Source of the DNA: Deuterostichococcus epilithicus
Lineage: Eukaryota; Chlorophyta; Trebouxiophyceae; Prasiolales; Stichococcaceae
Direction of reading: 5' to 3'
NCBI GenBank assembly: GCA_033439295.1
Contig: JAVTLE010000008.1
Coordinates: forward strand, 2,542,001 to 2,606,000
Length of the DNA: 64,000 nucleotides
The position numbers and the translations under genes are program-made. Under the pieces are notes generated by a model that did no database searches, had not been told where the DNA came from, and saw nothing but the letters and a program-made list of their open reading frames with translations. Shown here in pieces: positions 32,195-42,419 of this stretch (position 1 is its first letter; each line of letters begins with the position of its first letter).

Positions 32195-33258
32195 TTAACG
32201 CCCTGTCCTCGATGCGGTGGGTCTGGAAGTACCGGAGGATGAGTTGGTCTCCCGCGTCGGTGTCGCTGATGGTGTTGAGCCTGACGCCGGGGGAACACCG
32301 CTGCTAGATAGGCCACCGCCTGCGTACGACGTGGGTGCCCCACCACCTGCAGCACGGACCTGAAATGTCAGTGATCTGCATATACTCGCTCTCCAACAAG
32401 CTTGAAGTTCCTCCAGAACTTCCTCCAGTGTAACACAAAGTTGACACCCTGGATTGTGCAATCCCATTCCGATCATGCCGCCCATAATGAGTGAGGTGCA
32501 TTGCAGCTCGTGAATGTCTGCAGCGGCACGAACCTGTGGTGCCAGCAGCCGGCGGCGCGCCAGCGCCGGTTGTAAAGATGAAGCCCTGCGAGTTTTGGTT
32601 CAGCGTCAGCCCGCCGGTCAGCGAGAGACCGCTGCCGGAGCTGTCCTGCGTGCTTCTGCCAGGACCGCTGCCACCGCCGTTCTCGCTCCCGCTTCCGCTG
32701 CCGCTGCTTGAGGAAGTCGCGGAAGCTGAGGAGCTGCTGCCGCTAGATGCGGAGGCGCTGCCGCTGCTGCCCAGCAGCTGCCGCCCTGCGCACATTGTGA
32801 CGGACGCGATTGTGACGGACCGCAGCACTCTCAGGACCAGTCGTTGCAGAACGTGGCAATGGGGATTCCTGAGGCGCAGAGATGGTTGTGTTGCACAACC
32901 TCTATGCGTGTTGAATCGAATTCTGCTTCTGATGTCGATCGGCAACGCTCAGCCTTGTACAAAGGTATGCCCTGCAAAGGGCGCCCTTTTCGCCCTTTTC
33001 GGCACAACAAGTGCAACTGTAGCCACAGAGGCTGGACGGATAGTCACCTCCATCGTGGGGCCCCAATTGTCCCTGCAGGCAGCGCGTGCTGCGGAGTCTT
33101 GTGTCCGCCGGCAGGAGGCGGCAGTCTGCCACAGGCGCCAGTGCCGCCGCAAGCACGCCAGCGAGCAGTAGCAGGCTGATCTGGGCACCGGCTGGCGAAC
33201 GGCTGCTGTTGCGGGCTGATGATGCCGCCGGCTGCTGCTCTTGCCGCTGAGGCTCCAT
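32195..33258 (-). CDS. secreted or anchored Ser/Gly-rich low-complexity protein
   Basis: Exon 1 (33048-33258) starts MEPQRQEQQPAASSARN, then a hydrophobic stretch ISLLLLAGVLAAALAPVADC that could be a signal peptide or anchor. Exon 2 (32534-32785) joins in phase and is dominated by Ser and Gly, then GLSLTGGLTLNQNSQGFIFT. The last exon is ambiguous. One acceptor gives a Ser/Thr/Gly/Pro-rich tail ending at 32195. Another frame (RLNTISDTDAGDQLILRYF) ends near 32150 and also looks protein-like. Composition suggests a wall or extracellular-matrix protein. I do not recognise a family. Confidence 0.5.
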
Positions 33259-33717
33259 TATTGCAGTGCCGCTGCAGGGACGGGATCCGCCATTGCGGAA
33301 GCTAGTGCCCGGAAACGGCATGCTGCAGGCTAGCCTCAGGCAGTTTCCCGCGACAAGGACGGCTGGCGAGCTGAGCAGCGTGTCGGGCAGCGCTTGTTGA
33401 TGCTGAAGAAGCCCTCCGTGCCTGGTCCGACAAGTCACCTCCGCTTTGGGCCGGGGAACTCCCTGCAAGACGTGATTCGAGACCATGATTTCCAGCGCAA
33501 GAGACAATAAGCTTCGGAGCACCGCAGAGCGTGTACAAGACATAAGCGCCGAAGGCCCCAGTTGACCTGGTGCTAAGCTGTGATGGATGTCACTAACCTA
33601 TCTGCCCTTTCTGTCACCAAGCCGCCAAGAGGTGCCGCCGAGCAAGCCGCTGCTCCTGTGTCAGTTTCATCTCGTCGAAGCCTGAGGCTCGCTGTGATGC
33701 GGCAGAAAGGAGGCTGG

Positions 33718-34760
33718 CTATTCTGTGTCCAACGCGTGATCCCAGAATACGTCGGCTGGCCTGTTCACGCTGACAAACTCACGATGGACGTTGACCAGCG
33801 GTATTGAGACGCTGCGAAGATGTGGGCGAAATAGCGAAACGGCGGCAGCCACGAGAGGTGTCAGTCGCCGATACTCCGGCTGGCAGTCACCCCCGAGTTG
33901 CCCGGCAAGCCGCCACGTGGGGTCAAAGCAACCCAGGTTGTCGAACGTCCAGCTGCCACGCGTCCATGCGTACAAGGGTGTCCAGGACATATCACCACAA
34001 TATCTGCAAAGGCATGTGTGCCAACAACCTTCAAACCCAGCTGAGATGGGTACCTGGACTGTGGGCGATCGGAAAAACCACACGCTGTCCAGCAAAAGCA
34101 GTCCCGAGTACTTTATCTGGGCTCCATACCCCGCCGCCTCACCTTGCGAGAGCGTCCGCAGCCACACCTGTGTCAGCCACTCCGCCCGTTTCCGCCGCAC
34201 GCCCTTCGCCGGCGCCTACTGCCGGGCCCTTAGCGCCGGCGCTGCTCGCTGACTGCGTCGCTGCTGCTTTGCCACCCCGAGCCGCCTGCAGACACACTCT
34301 GCTGCTTCCCTTCTGCAGACGCACCGGCTGCCGCCTGTCCGTCCGCCGCCCCCTTGCCGGCCGCTGATTGGACCCTTGCAGCCTGGGTTTGCGGCGGGCG
34401 GTGCAGTGTCTGAAAGTGCCACCGCAACCGCAGGTCTGTTGCGTGCCTTGCCTGAGCTGTTGCCGGCCCCCGCCCCCAGGTCCTGTGCGCCTGCAGCGGC
34501 CGGAGCACACGTCAACATCACGCCAGACACGTTGGCGCGGCGTGAGCAAGCTTGCAGGTCCGAGCTGCCTGCAGCTTGTCTTCGTGTTTGACATTTTCGG
34601 AGCATGAGTGAGCAGGTCCGTGGGGAGCTGTAGCAGTGTGAGTGTGCCCTTCATCGCCGTTGTTGAAACCGGTGCAGGTCGTTTGACGCGCTGCAGAAGC
34701 TGAGAGATAGACGACATAGCTAATGAGAAGGACCATGACTATGTAATGATTCGATTTCAT
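33718..34760 (-). CDS. secreted protein of unknown function
   Basis: An ATG at 34760 opens a strong signal peptide, MKSNHYIVMVLLISYVVYLS, followed by ASAARQTTC. A 90-odd-base intron from a gtttca donor to an aag acceptor joins in phase to CSRRANVSGVMLTCAPAAAG and a Gly/Ala-rich segment. A C-terminal exon ending at 33718 reads RGSWTFDNLGCFDPTWRLAG, DCQPEYRRLTPLVAA and VNVHREFVSVNRPADVFWDH. One small exon (about 34050-34112, YSGLLLLDSVWFFRSPTVQ) probably lies between. Not all phases close, so the middle is uncertain. The aromatic-rich end hints at a carbohydrate-active or esterase-like secreted enzyme, but no motif proves it. Confidence 0.45.
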
Positions 34761-35509
34761 CTACGTGAAGCGGGTGAACACCGTCGCTCGAGACTACTGC
34801 CTGGGTTTTTGAGGGATGCTCCAGGACCGCTGCAAATTTCCGCCGCCTGGTCCGCGGGTTATAAGCACGAAGCGTCGAGCGAGGCACTCGGGCAGCACGA
34901 CTCTGCTCAGCTATGCATGCCCCACCAGCGCCGCCGCTGGCGCCGACGCTGGCGTGTTCACATGGATTCAGTGGCAATACAAAGTTTTTTCATCTGTTTG
35001 CCAGCTTTACATCGAAATCGAAGCTGAGTTCCGAATGTCAGCGCTTAACGTCCTGCCCTTTGCACACCTGGCGGCTGGCCACCTGCCATCGCTTAACGTC
35101 CTGCCCTTTGCCGCCTGGCGGCTCGCTCAGCAATCCTTGAGGCTCAAGCCGCGCCGTTATCACTCGGCAAAATTTCCACACGATCTGAGCTGCATGTAAC
35201 GTGCGTGCGGGTTGCATTCAGCCCGTTCTGAGCATGTAGTGCGCTCCGGAGGTCAGCCACTGCAGCTCCTGCAGCTCTCCCCAACCAGAAGCGAGCCCTG
35301 CGGAATCAGTTTGGTGCACATGGATTGAAACCAATGCGAAGCCGACTTGCAAGCATGTGTATCCTGCAGGATGTCAGGTCTGGACGAGTCTGTGCATGAG
35401 CGTCTTCAATCATTGTGGAGCAGCAACGATGACCCTGCAGCATGAACACAAGGGTTTCAAGGGGCACATATGTCTTTGCAGCAGTCCGCAGCATACCTGC
35501 AGCAGGTGG
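34761..35509. other. no gene; contains a 51-bp tandem duplication
   Basis: At 35039-35126 the sequence CGCTTAACGTCCTGCCCTTT followed by a GGCGGCT block is repeated with about 51-base spacing. Otherwise the stretch is unassigned and lies downstream of the second F-box/LRR gene. Confidence 0.5.
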
Positions 35510-37723
35510 TCAACTGGCCGCGGGCATGGCAGCTGTGACCTCAGCCATGAAATCGTGCTTGCCCTGCCGCATCATGCGTGTCACCACCAGACCCCCCAGA
35601 GCGCGGCCCATCAAAATGGCAGGCGCGTCACAGTTGCTGATCTCGAGGACCTGCACATGGCTAGTCACATCAGACGGATGACACTACTACCGCCATCTGT
35701 GCGATGCGGCGGGTTTATGCTGTCTATCTGCTGTCCATCTGCTGTCGTTCTGCGCCTGCGCAGTCATGAGCGAGCATGTTGGAGACGCGAGGAGGTTCGG
35801 CAAGGCACAGGCAAGTCTGCCTCATCTGGCTCACCTTGAGACGCGGGCAGAGTGTGCTGAGCGCCGGCGGCTGTGCACGCGTCGGCCATTGCAGGACCGC
35901 GCCAGCGGACACCGCAGCAGCGCTCAGGCCGATGCTCAGCCTGGTGAGCCATGGCAGTGCCCCCAGCGGCGCGAGAGCATCCTCCTGCTGCGCATCATAG
36001 GCGATTTCGAGGCAGCGCAGCTTCTGCGACGCCAGGCAGCCGCTGCACAGGTGGCAGTTTGCCAGCTGCAGACTGGTGAGGGCGGCCAGAGCGCCCGGAG
36101 CAATTGTCAGCGGCAGGTCGTCCTGCAAGAGCAAAAACAAGTAAGTCATGATGATCACAGGTTGGGTTTCATGGTTCTTGGAGACGGCATTTATAGCCAG
36201 GCAAGGAAACCTGCGCATACTGCACCATCACACATACTGCTGCACACGCGCAGGTGGTCCGACAAGTGTGCGGGCGGGCTGACCGATTCGGGGTTGTCAG
36301 CGTCGAAGCAGGAGTCCATGGCCAGCTTGGACAGCGCAGGCATCGACGACAGTGCGGTTGGGAGAGTTTTGATGTTGCACTGCGTGATGGAAAACACCTG
36401 CAGCCTGTGTCCATGAATGTCTCGATGGTGAGTGATGACTTGTTGGCCAGACACTGCGCTTCATATGCACGCAAAGGATCTTTGCGCACTGCATTCCAGA
36501 TAGGCAAGTAAAGCAAGCCACTTGCCGTTGCAGCGCCGTGAAAGCTTGCGGCAGGGCTGAAAGGCGCGGGTGGGTACTCAGATGCAAAATCTCGAGCTGG
36601 CGCAGCTCGGTGAGGGGCGTCATGTCATCGATGCCAATTTGTGCTTCTACGTTCGAGTCGTATGCTTCCAACGCCGCGGCACGCAAGACGTCGTACCACG
36701 AATTCTGTGCCGTCAGACCACTTGCATGTAGCCGCAGCTCTTTCAGCAGCCGCAGCTGGCACACCACCTGCACACATATGGGAGCAGATGGCATCATCCG
36801 CACCTTTGCATGTGCTTGCTACCACTGCTGCAGCCTGTCATGTCGATCGCATGTCCCATGCAGCAGAAGCAGAGACAAACTCTTGGAGAAGATGCTGGCA
36901 CGCGGGCTCATCTGCAGCTGCCGGCGCCCTATGCACAGGAAGTTTGGGTTGTCGTTGTCAGGGTCCGATGGGTGTGTCGTGAGCGTCAGGCTGCTTATGC
37001 TGCGCTGCATCCGCCGCAGAACAGCTGTTCTGAAGAAGGTCTTGGCTTCGAAAGGGTCGCTACCCCTCAGTGTCAGCTTCAGCTGGGGGCTGCCGTCAAA
37101 CATCGTGGCCAGCAGAGGCACAAGCTTGTCGAGCAGGGTGAGCTGCGGCTCCTGCGGTTGGTACTCCTCGCTCTCAAGATTCAGGAACAGGTGCAGCGAA
37201 TCGATCCCTGCAGATGAACAGCAACAAGCTCGTCGAGGCATGGGAAGAAACGGCAAACCCAAGAAACGCACGGGTTGCAGCCACCGTGTCACACAACATC
37301 TAACTTGCCATGCAGCAGGTCGAAAGCTGTTGTGCATGTCATCAGACCAAGGCACAAGATTGCATGCCGGCAGTCAGTGCTGCAAGTGTTCGTATGAGGC
37401 AGGACTTGATCTTGTGTCAGCACATGACGGAGCGCATCCTTGCCTGCCCGACGCTGGCATAGCCACCGCACAAACTCCAGCTCCTTGAGAGTGTGGGCCT
37501 CCGCCCAGCGATCTCGCTGTCGCTCTGCATATGGGAATTCATCCTCAAACGTTGGCGTGTAGGACAGGTCGCCCCAGGCTCCCGGTTGCGGATGAGCGAG
37601 GGCATCCCGCAGGGCTCGGGAGACTTGTGCTGCCTGAATCTTGCTTGGTGCATGCAGCCCCCGCAGGATCAGCGTCAGCAGGTCGGAGGGCAGCTGCTGC
37701 AGGTGCACTAGTCTGTCTGTCAT
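35510..37723 (-). CDS. F-box and leucine-rich-repeat protein (second, diverged)
   Basis: This is a predicted SCF substrate receptor of about 500 residues. Exon 1 (37429-37723) starts MTDRLVHLQQLPSDLLTLIL and contains the F-box through KIQAAQVSRALRDAL. It joins in phase to exon 2 (about 36818-37207, IDSLHLFLNLESEEYQ), then 36526-36767 (LRLLKELRLHASGL and LRQLEILHLSTHPRLSALP), about 36248-36397 (CNIKTLPTALSSMPALSKLA), 35836-36122 (ALAALTSLQLANCHLCSG) and 35510-35650 (VLEISNCDAPAILMGRALGG, ending AAMPAAS). The intron after 36526 uses a GC donor. Apart from the F-box it is not obviously a close paralogue of the gene at 7.9-11.6 kb. The target is unknown. Confidence 0.75.
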
Positions 37724-38524
37724 CTTGGCGCGCAAAGCAACGAATCGCCTCGCTGAATGAAATGAATGCCGCTCGCGAGAAGCAATTTGGCTGGCAACGC
37801 AAACGCTTTTCGATGCAGTAAGGACATAGGGAGCAGGGGACTGGCAACGCGCTTTCGACTTGGCTGGGGTCCATATCGACAGCAAGTTCCGCAGCATAAC
37901 CCGCCAGTTCGCACTGGAAACTTCTGTACATCTGTCTGGCGGCACACCTAGACAAAAGGGCTACGGCAGAATCCTTAGAACTCCAGGTGTGTCGAAACAC
38001 CTGATCGCTCTTCCTCACAGTACATGTGTGCAACTACAATGCCGCATGTTTGCAGCGTTTCTCCTCGTACTCTACACTCCACCATGTCCGGCTGCCGCCC
38101 GCCCAGCCTTGCAAGCCCACGCTTCCATCTGCTCGCTGGCTGGCTGGTCGGGCAGTGCACACGGCCCGGGCAGGGCCAGCCAGTGTCGTGCCTAATATTA
38201 CCAGAAACCTGCTGACAAACGCAGCCCTGAAAGCGAGCCCCCTGGAAGCAAGGGGGCGAAAGTTCTGGCCATGCTGGACCCGAGGCCGCCAGTTGGCCGC
38301 TGCAGTGCCCAGGCCGGCTGTGCTGCCACCAAACTGCTGCCGGCCCTGCATGCCTGGTAGGAGGCGCACGCTGCTGGGGCCGGCCAAGCCCCTGCCAAGA
38401 TCCCAAGCGCTGCCAGGCGGCCGGCAGCCCGGCACTACCCTGCCAATTGGCGCTGCGCCTCCTGCGCCGGCCGCCGTCAGCTGACGCGGCACTCGATTGG
38501 CGCGGCGCCGGCCCATGCACAGCG
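37724..38524. other. upstream of the second F-box/LRR gene; no secure gene
   Basis: The promoter of the minus-strand gene should lie here. A GC-rich stretch at 38190-38520 has overlapping long frames on both strands with repetitive Gly/Arg/Ala composition. I treat these as compositional artefacts. Confidence 0.35.
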
Positions 38525-38653
38525 TCATGTTATGCGGCACTCGAGGGGCGCAACAGCGGCGCCGCCGGCCCCCTCCCCATCGTCCAGCGCCACGAAATTC
38601 GTGCCGGCACACAGCACCAGCGCCTCCAGCAGCTCCGGATCGTCCCGGAACGC
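38525..38653 (-). CDS. C-terminal exon of an unidentified minus-strand gene
   Basis: A clean acceptor (ttcacag) at 38654 opens exactly 42 codons and a stop: AFRDDPELLEALVLCAGTNF, then VALDDGEGAGG and ending LECRIT. The regular phase and acidic helical character support coding. The upstream exons are not resolved; the open frame at 38840-39307 is a candidate. Confidence 0.4.
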   Translation of the reverse strand, partial: AFRDDPELLEALVLCAGTNFVALDDGEGAGGAAVAPLECRIT

Positions 38654-38839
38654 CTGTGAACAGCAACCTGGGTGTTGCAGCTGCTGAGGCTGCGAGCAGG
38701 CATCGCCACGACCTGATGGATCGCTCTGCAAGACTGCAACATATGCATGAAGCATGTGCCAAACTGCTGGCCGACGGTTGTCGCGATTGGTCCTAGCAAC
38801 AGTCCCCCAATCTCGTGGACTCGAAATCAGCAAGTGATT

Positions 38840-39307
38840 TCAGCTGCAGCTAGCTGCTCTGACAATGCCCCTTTGTGCATCGTCCCTGCTCTGTGCATCT
38901 GTGCTGACTTTAATGTCATGGATGCAGGCGCGCATGCTGCCAGCAAACATGGCATGCATACTTAAGAGCTGGTACAGCGAAGGATCCAGCAGGTGATCGG
39001 CGCAGGCGAACCAGCACAAGGTTTTGCGGCAGGCCCTTTCAATTTCGAAGTGGTGGTACCACTGTGTTTTTGTAATCGATCCGAGCTCATTCTTCTGCGC
39101 CAAGACGGAGTTGTGACGCATGATATTGCGCATGTGCTCTGCCTCACATGGAATGCTTCGAACAACCATTCGCTTTGGTTGATGGTCTTGCCGGCGATTC
39201 GGTGTTTCGATCTTCATCGTGGCCCTCAAGAAGAGATCCTTGATGCTGTGAGATGGTGAATGACACCAATAGACTCCACATGTATACTGTGAAGCACAGG
39301 AAATCAC
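38840..39307 (-). CDS. 155-residue open frame, unidentified
   Basis: This frame is less GC-rich than its neighbours and has a balanced composition rich in His, Met, Lys and Glu, for example MKIETPNRRQDHQPKRMVV and FEIERACRKTLCWFACADHL. That argues against a chance shadow frame. An 88-codon plus-strand frame overlaps it (38993-39259). It may be an exon of the gene ending at 38525 or part of an old mobile element. I find no diagnostic motif. Confidence 0.3.
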   Translation of the reverse strand: MISCASQYTCGVYWCHSPSHSIKDLFLRATMKIETPNRRQDHQPKRMVVRSIPCEAEHMRNIMRHNSVLAQKNELGSITKTQWYHHFEIERACRKTLCWFACADHLLDPSLYQLLSMHAMFAGSMRACIHDIKVSTDAQSRDDAQRGIVRAASCS

Positions 39308-39685
39308 AAGGGCTTGTTTGCATCAGTCCCTATTGCATCAGTTCCATCAGTCCCCCTAGGCATCAGCCCTAGCGACATCACGGCGCAGTACCAGCCCAGT
39401 GGCTGGGCGGCATGGGCGGCCACCTTGCCCTGGTTCGTCAACTGCACGTGGCAGGCGTCATCTAGGCCCATCAGGAAGCCGCTGGATCTTCCTCGTGAAC
39501 GGTGCCAGCGATGCGTTCCCCCATCCTGTGCCCTGCGCCAGCGGCAGCAGTAGAGGTCTGGACAGGTACATGCCTACGAGTGCGGGCCAACAGCACTGGC
39601 ATGGTCCGCTCACTTTTAGGTGCAGGTGATGCACAAGCCACATGCAGGGGTCCGGCGCCCGTAGCAATTATTGTGTCCCACTCAC
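39308..39685. other. unresolved stretch with protein-like frames on both strands
   Basis: A minus-strand frame reads DDACHVQLTNQGKVAAHAAQ and PLGWYCAVMSLGLMPR. A plus-strand frame reads YQPSGWAAWAATLPWFVNC. Both look plausible and I cannot choose. The last exon of the primase gene may be here. Confidence 0.2.
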
Positions 39686-40641
39686 CTTGCCGCCACCGCT
39701 GCCGCTGCTGTTGGCGCTGAGCTCGCTGAGCAGGCTGCCGACCGTGGGCGCCACTCCCGGATCACACTCGTCCACAGCAGCCGGGCCCAGGAGCACGCAC
39801 ACCTGTGCCAGGCCAGGGCATGCATGAATGTTTGTGGTCGTTGCCTGGCAGAGGCCTGGTTGCGCGCTGCATCGAGCACACGCTGCAGCGCCCCTGGACT
39901 GCACGGCCACAGCCATCTCAACGCCTGCTCCTGCAGGAATTCCAGAGGAACTTGGTACCGGCGCCCGATTGCTGTCGAGCAGCTTAGAACAACAACCTTC
40001 CTGCCGAACAGCGGGGGCGGAAGGGTAGGGAGGCTGCAGGAGGGCAGCACCTTGCCAGTCTTGGGGCGCACGCTGAAGGACGCCTTGAGCAGGTGGTCTA
40101 TCTTCTTGGAGGCCTCAAAGCCGAGGCTCGGGCAAGTGTACGCCAGCAGGATGCGCTTGGGTGCACCCTTGACGCCCTCTATCGGCCGCGCTGAGGCCCC
40201 CCTTGCCGCTCTTCAGCGCCCGGCCCCCGCCTGCGCCACGGCACAAGAGGCGTATTGAGGCCTGGTCTGTGTACTGCTCTTCTCAGGCTGCGCCTCCACC
40301 TGACAGCCGACAGCTCAAACACTTCTGCTGCGATTCTGGTACAGGGACCACAGTCGAGAGACCAGCGACCTCCAATGCGCTGCACCATGCAGCGCTGCTG
40401 TCAAGACAGCGATATTCGGGCAGCCCTTTGCTTTGACAGACAGGGCGCTGCAGCTGGCACCGCAGGGGCTGAGTGCACTCAGAGGCAGCAAGTCGACAGG
40501 TGTCCTCGCCGAGTCGCATGCTTGCTCCAGCGCCTCCCAGCGCTGCAGTTTGGCGTCGTCCCCCGGGCGCGCCCTTTTCTGCCATACTGCCCGCACCTCG
40601 GTGCGCATGGTGACGCAAGGGATGTCGCGCAGCAGCTGCTC
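39686..40641 (-). CDS. DNA primase small (catalytic) subunit, C-terminal half only
   Basis: The family is PriS/PRIM1, which makes RNA primers with the large subunit and polymerase alpha. The exon from 40641 reads LLRDIPCVTMRTEVRAVWQK and DDAKLQRWEALEQACDS, matching the helical region before the conserved block. The exon ending at 40051 carries the signature ILLAYTCPSLGFEASKKIDH and LLKASFSVRPKTGK, closely matching the family's YPRLD-VSK-NHLLKSPFSVHPKTGR. The exon 39686-39802 reads VDECDPGVAPTVGSLLSELS, matching the following FDPFTVPTI segment. The N-terminal half with the FDIDLTDYDDVR metal site and the SGRRGVHCWV motif is not found upstream. This may be a truncated copy, or the N-terminal exons may be displaced. 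Confidence 0.6.
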
Positions 40642-41091
40642 CTGCTATTTTGGCTGCATCAGCAGCCCCTGCTCCGGCTGCACCCGCTGCACCTGCGGCC
40701 ATACATGGTGTGTCAGCTGCTGGACAGAAGTTCTGCCACTGGCAGCCTTGCCATCGGCAGCGGCAGCGACTGTTGTGCTGTTGCCGGAGCTGCAGCTCCC
40801 ACAGCCTGCAGAGGTGCACATAGAGATCTGGAAGGCACTCTGAGAAAAACCACGATGCTGTTCGACTCTCAAGGGGATTCCACTCGGGCTGCTTACGTCG
40901 AGTTTTGTTTCAATCGCTGTTGTACCTTGGCGGGCGCTACTACCAATCTGCTGTCAATTCTGTTCCCGCCGCCACTACGAGAGCGCTGCTCGCACGGCGC
41001 TGCATCCGCCGGTGCTTTGCCTGTGAGGCCGCGCCCATGTTGCTGCGTCAGCGAGACGCTGCAGAGACTTTGGCTTTCAGCCCTGCCGCCA

Positions 41092-41871
41092 TCAGAGCTG
41101 CCTTGCCCTGGGCTCTGCTGCCGCCAATTTGCCGTCAGGAGCGGTTCCGGCACCGCCTGCTGCTCTTGCCGGCGCAGGTTGCAGCACAGGCAGCGTCAGT
41201 GTTGCCTCAGCCGATGCCAGCGCTGCTGCTGCCGCCGCCGCCGCTGCGGGCTGCTGCGAGTCCACTGCTGCGCGTTCACTTCTGTGCCCTGCTGCCGCGC
41301 CGCTGCTCTCGGCATTCGTGGAGGCGCCTCCGCTGTCTGCTGCTGTTGCTGCAGCGCTGCCACCCGAGTTGGCCACCGCAGCGCTGCCTTTCAATTTTGC
41401 AGCCGCCACCCGATTTATCGGATCCGCCACTACGGCAGCGTTCCCGGTCGCTGCACCTTCATCTCGTCTGCTACTGGGGCCGCCTTGCGGCAGCTGCAGC
41501 CGTGCACTCAGGCTCCCGCCTGCGGCAGCAGACTGGGCGACGCTGGCCATGTCTCCAGGCAGCTGTCCGCCCGAGCCACGGTCCGCTGCGCCTATCACGC
41601 TGCTATATGCAGAGCCTCTGTCCCCACTGCCAATCTCTGAGTCGGCCGCCGCCGCCGCATTGATCAGGTCCTCAAAGTTTTCCGCCTGCCCGACGCTGCC
41701 GCTTGTGAGGCCGTGGGACGCCAGCTGCCGGTGCCGCGGCGCCGGCTGCGACGGGCTTGCCGACCATCCGATGAATGCTGCGACGCTCATGAGCAGGCCG
41801 AAGGCTATGACCAGGCGCGGCGCAGCGGCGGAGCCGCCGCTGAGGGCCCTGGGACGGGCGCCGCCCCGCAT
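41092..41871 (-). CDS. type II membrane protein with Ala/Ser-rich lumenal stem
   Basis: A single 259-codon frame starts MRGGARPRALSGGSAAAPRL and has one transmembrane segment at about residues 22-40 (LVIAFGLLMSVAAFIGWSA). A long low-complexity Ala/Ser/Gly region with scattered charges follows. The topology resembles the anchor and stem of Golgi glycosyltransferases, but no catalytic domain follows before the stop. It may continue through a donor such as the gtgccg near 41150, which I cannot confirm. Confidence 0.45.
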   Translation of the reverse strand: MRGGARPRALSGGSAAAPRLVIAFGLLMSVAAFIGWSASPSQPAPRHRQLASHGLTSGSVGQAENFEDLINAAAAADSEIGSGDRGSAYSSVIGAADRGSGGQLPGDMASVAQSAAAGGSLSARLQLPQGGPSSRRDEGAATGNAAVVADPINRVAAAKLKGSAAVANSGGSAAATAADSGGASTNAESSGAAAGHRSERAAVDSQQPAAAAAAAAALASAEATLTLPVLQPAPARAAGGAGTAPDGKLAAAEPRARQL

Positions 41872-42419
41872 CTGTGATCGCGGATTGGAGAGTCTACACC
41901 CAATCAGAACTTTCGCAGAAGACGCACGATTTGTTAAACCAGCCTGCAAGGCAAAGTAGCAGCAACGTAGCTCCGGTCCGATGGTGTTGACGTCACAAGG
42001 ATGAACAGGATGGGAGTATGCGTCCACAGAGTACGCGGGTATGCTTCACAATAGCGCTCGAGCGGTGAAGAGCAGGAAAAGGAGCGAAAAGGAGCACCGT
42101 ACCAAGCGGTCAGGAGAGCTGTCGGCACTTGATTGCCGGGCAGATAGGCATATGTGCTTGTGCTGACCTGTGTGTAGCCTCTTAAATATCGCGCGAGTCT
42201 CTGATGCAACTTCGATAGCACGACAGGGCTCTTCGCACTGGTGATATCAGCTGCACCAGAAAAACGGGGTTTGTATCTCCGCTTCACTCCCCTCCTTGGT
42301 GAGCTAATCCTGCACGGTTTCCCACGTGGTTGTTCACGTTTTTGAGAGCGCTCATGCGCAGTTGTTGTACCTGCCGAACCAGCTTGTAGTGCCGCGCCCA
42401 GATAGACTGTGAGTCGAAT
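41872..42419. promoter_or_regulatory. divergent intergenic region, membrane protein (-) and TSUP transporter (+)
   Basis: These 548 bases separate two head-to-head start codons. A TTAAATAT stretch near 42182 is a weak TATA-like element for the plus-strand gene. Purine-rich GAAAAGGAGC repeats occur near 42075-42095. Confidence 0.35.

Noticed and set aside
38034-38762. 242-codon minus-strand frame rich in Gly, Arg and Ala
   Set aside because: It overlaps, in another phase, an exon at 38525-38653 with exact splice borders. Low-complexity GC-rich shadow.
41129-41959. 276-codon plus-strand Ala/Pro-rich frame
   Set aside because: It is antisense to a minus-strand frame that has a clear start and transmembrane anchor. 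High GC makes both strands open.
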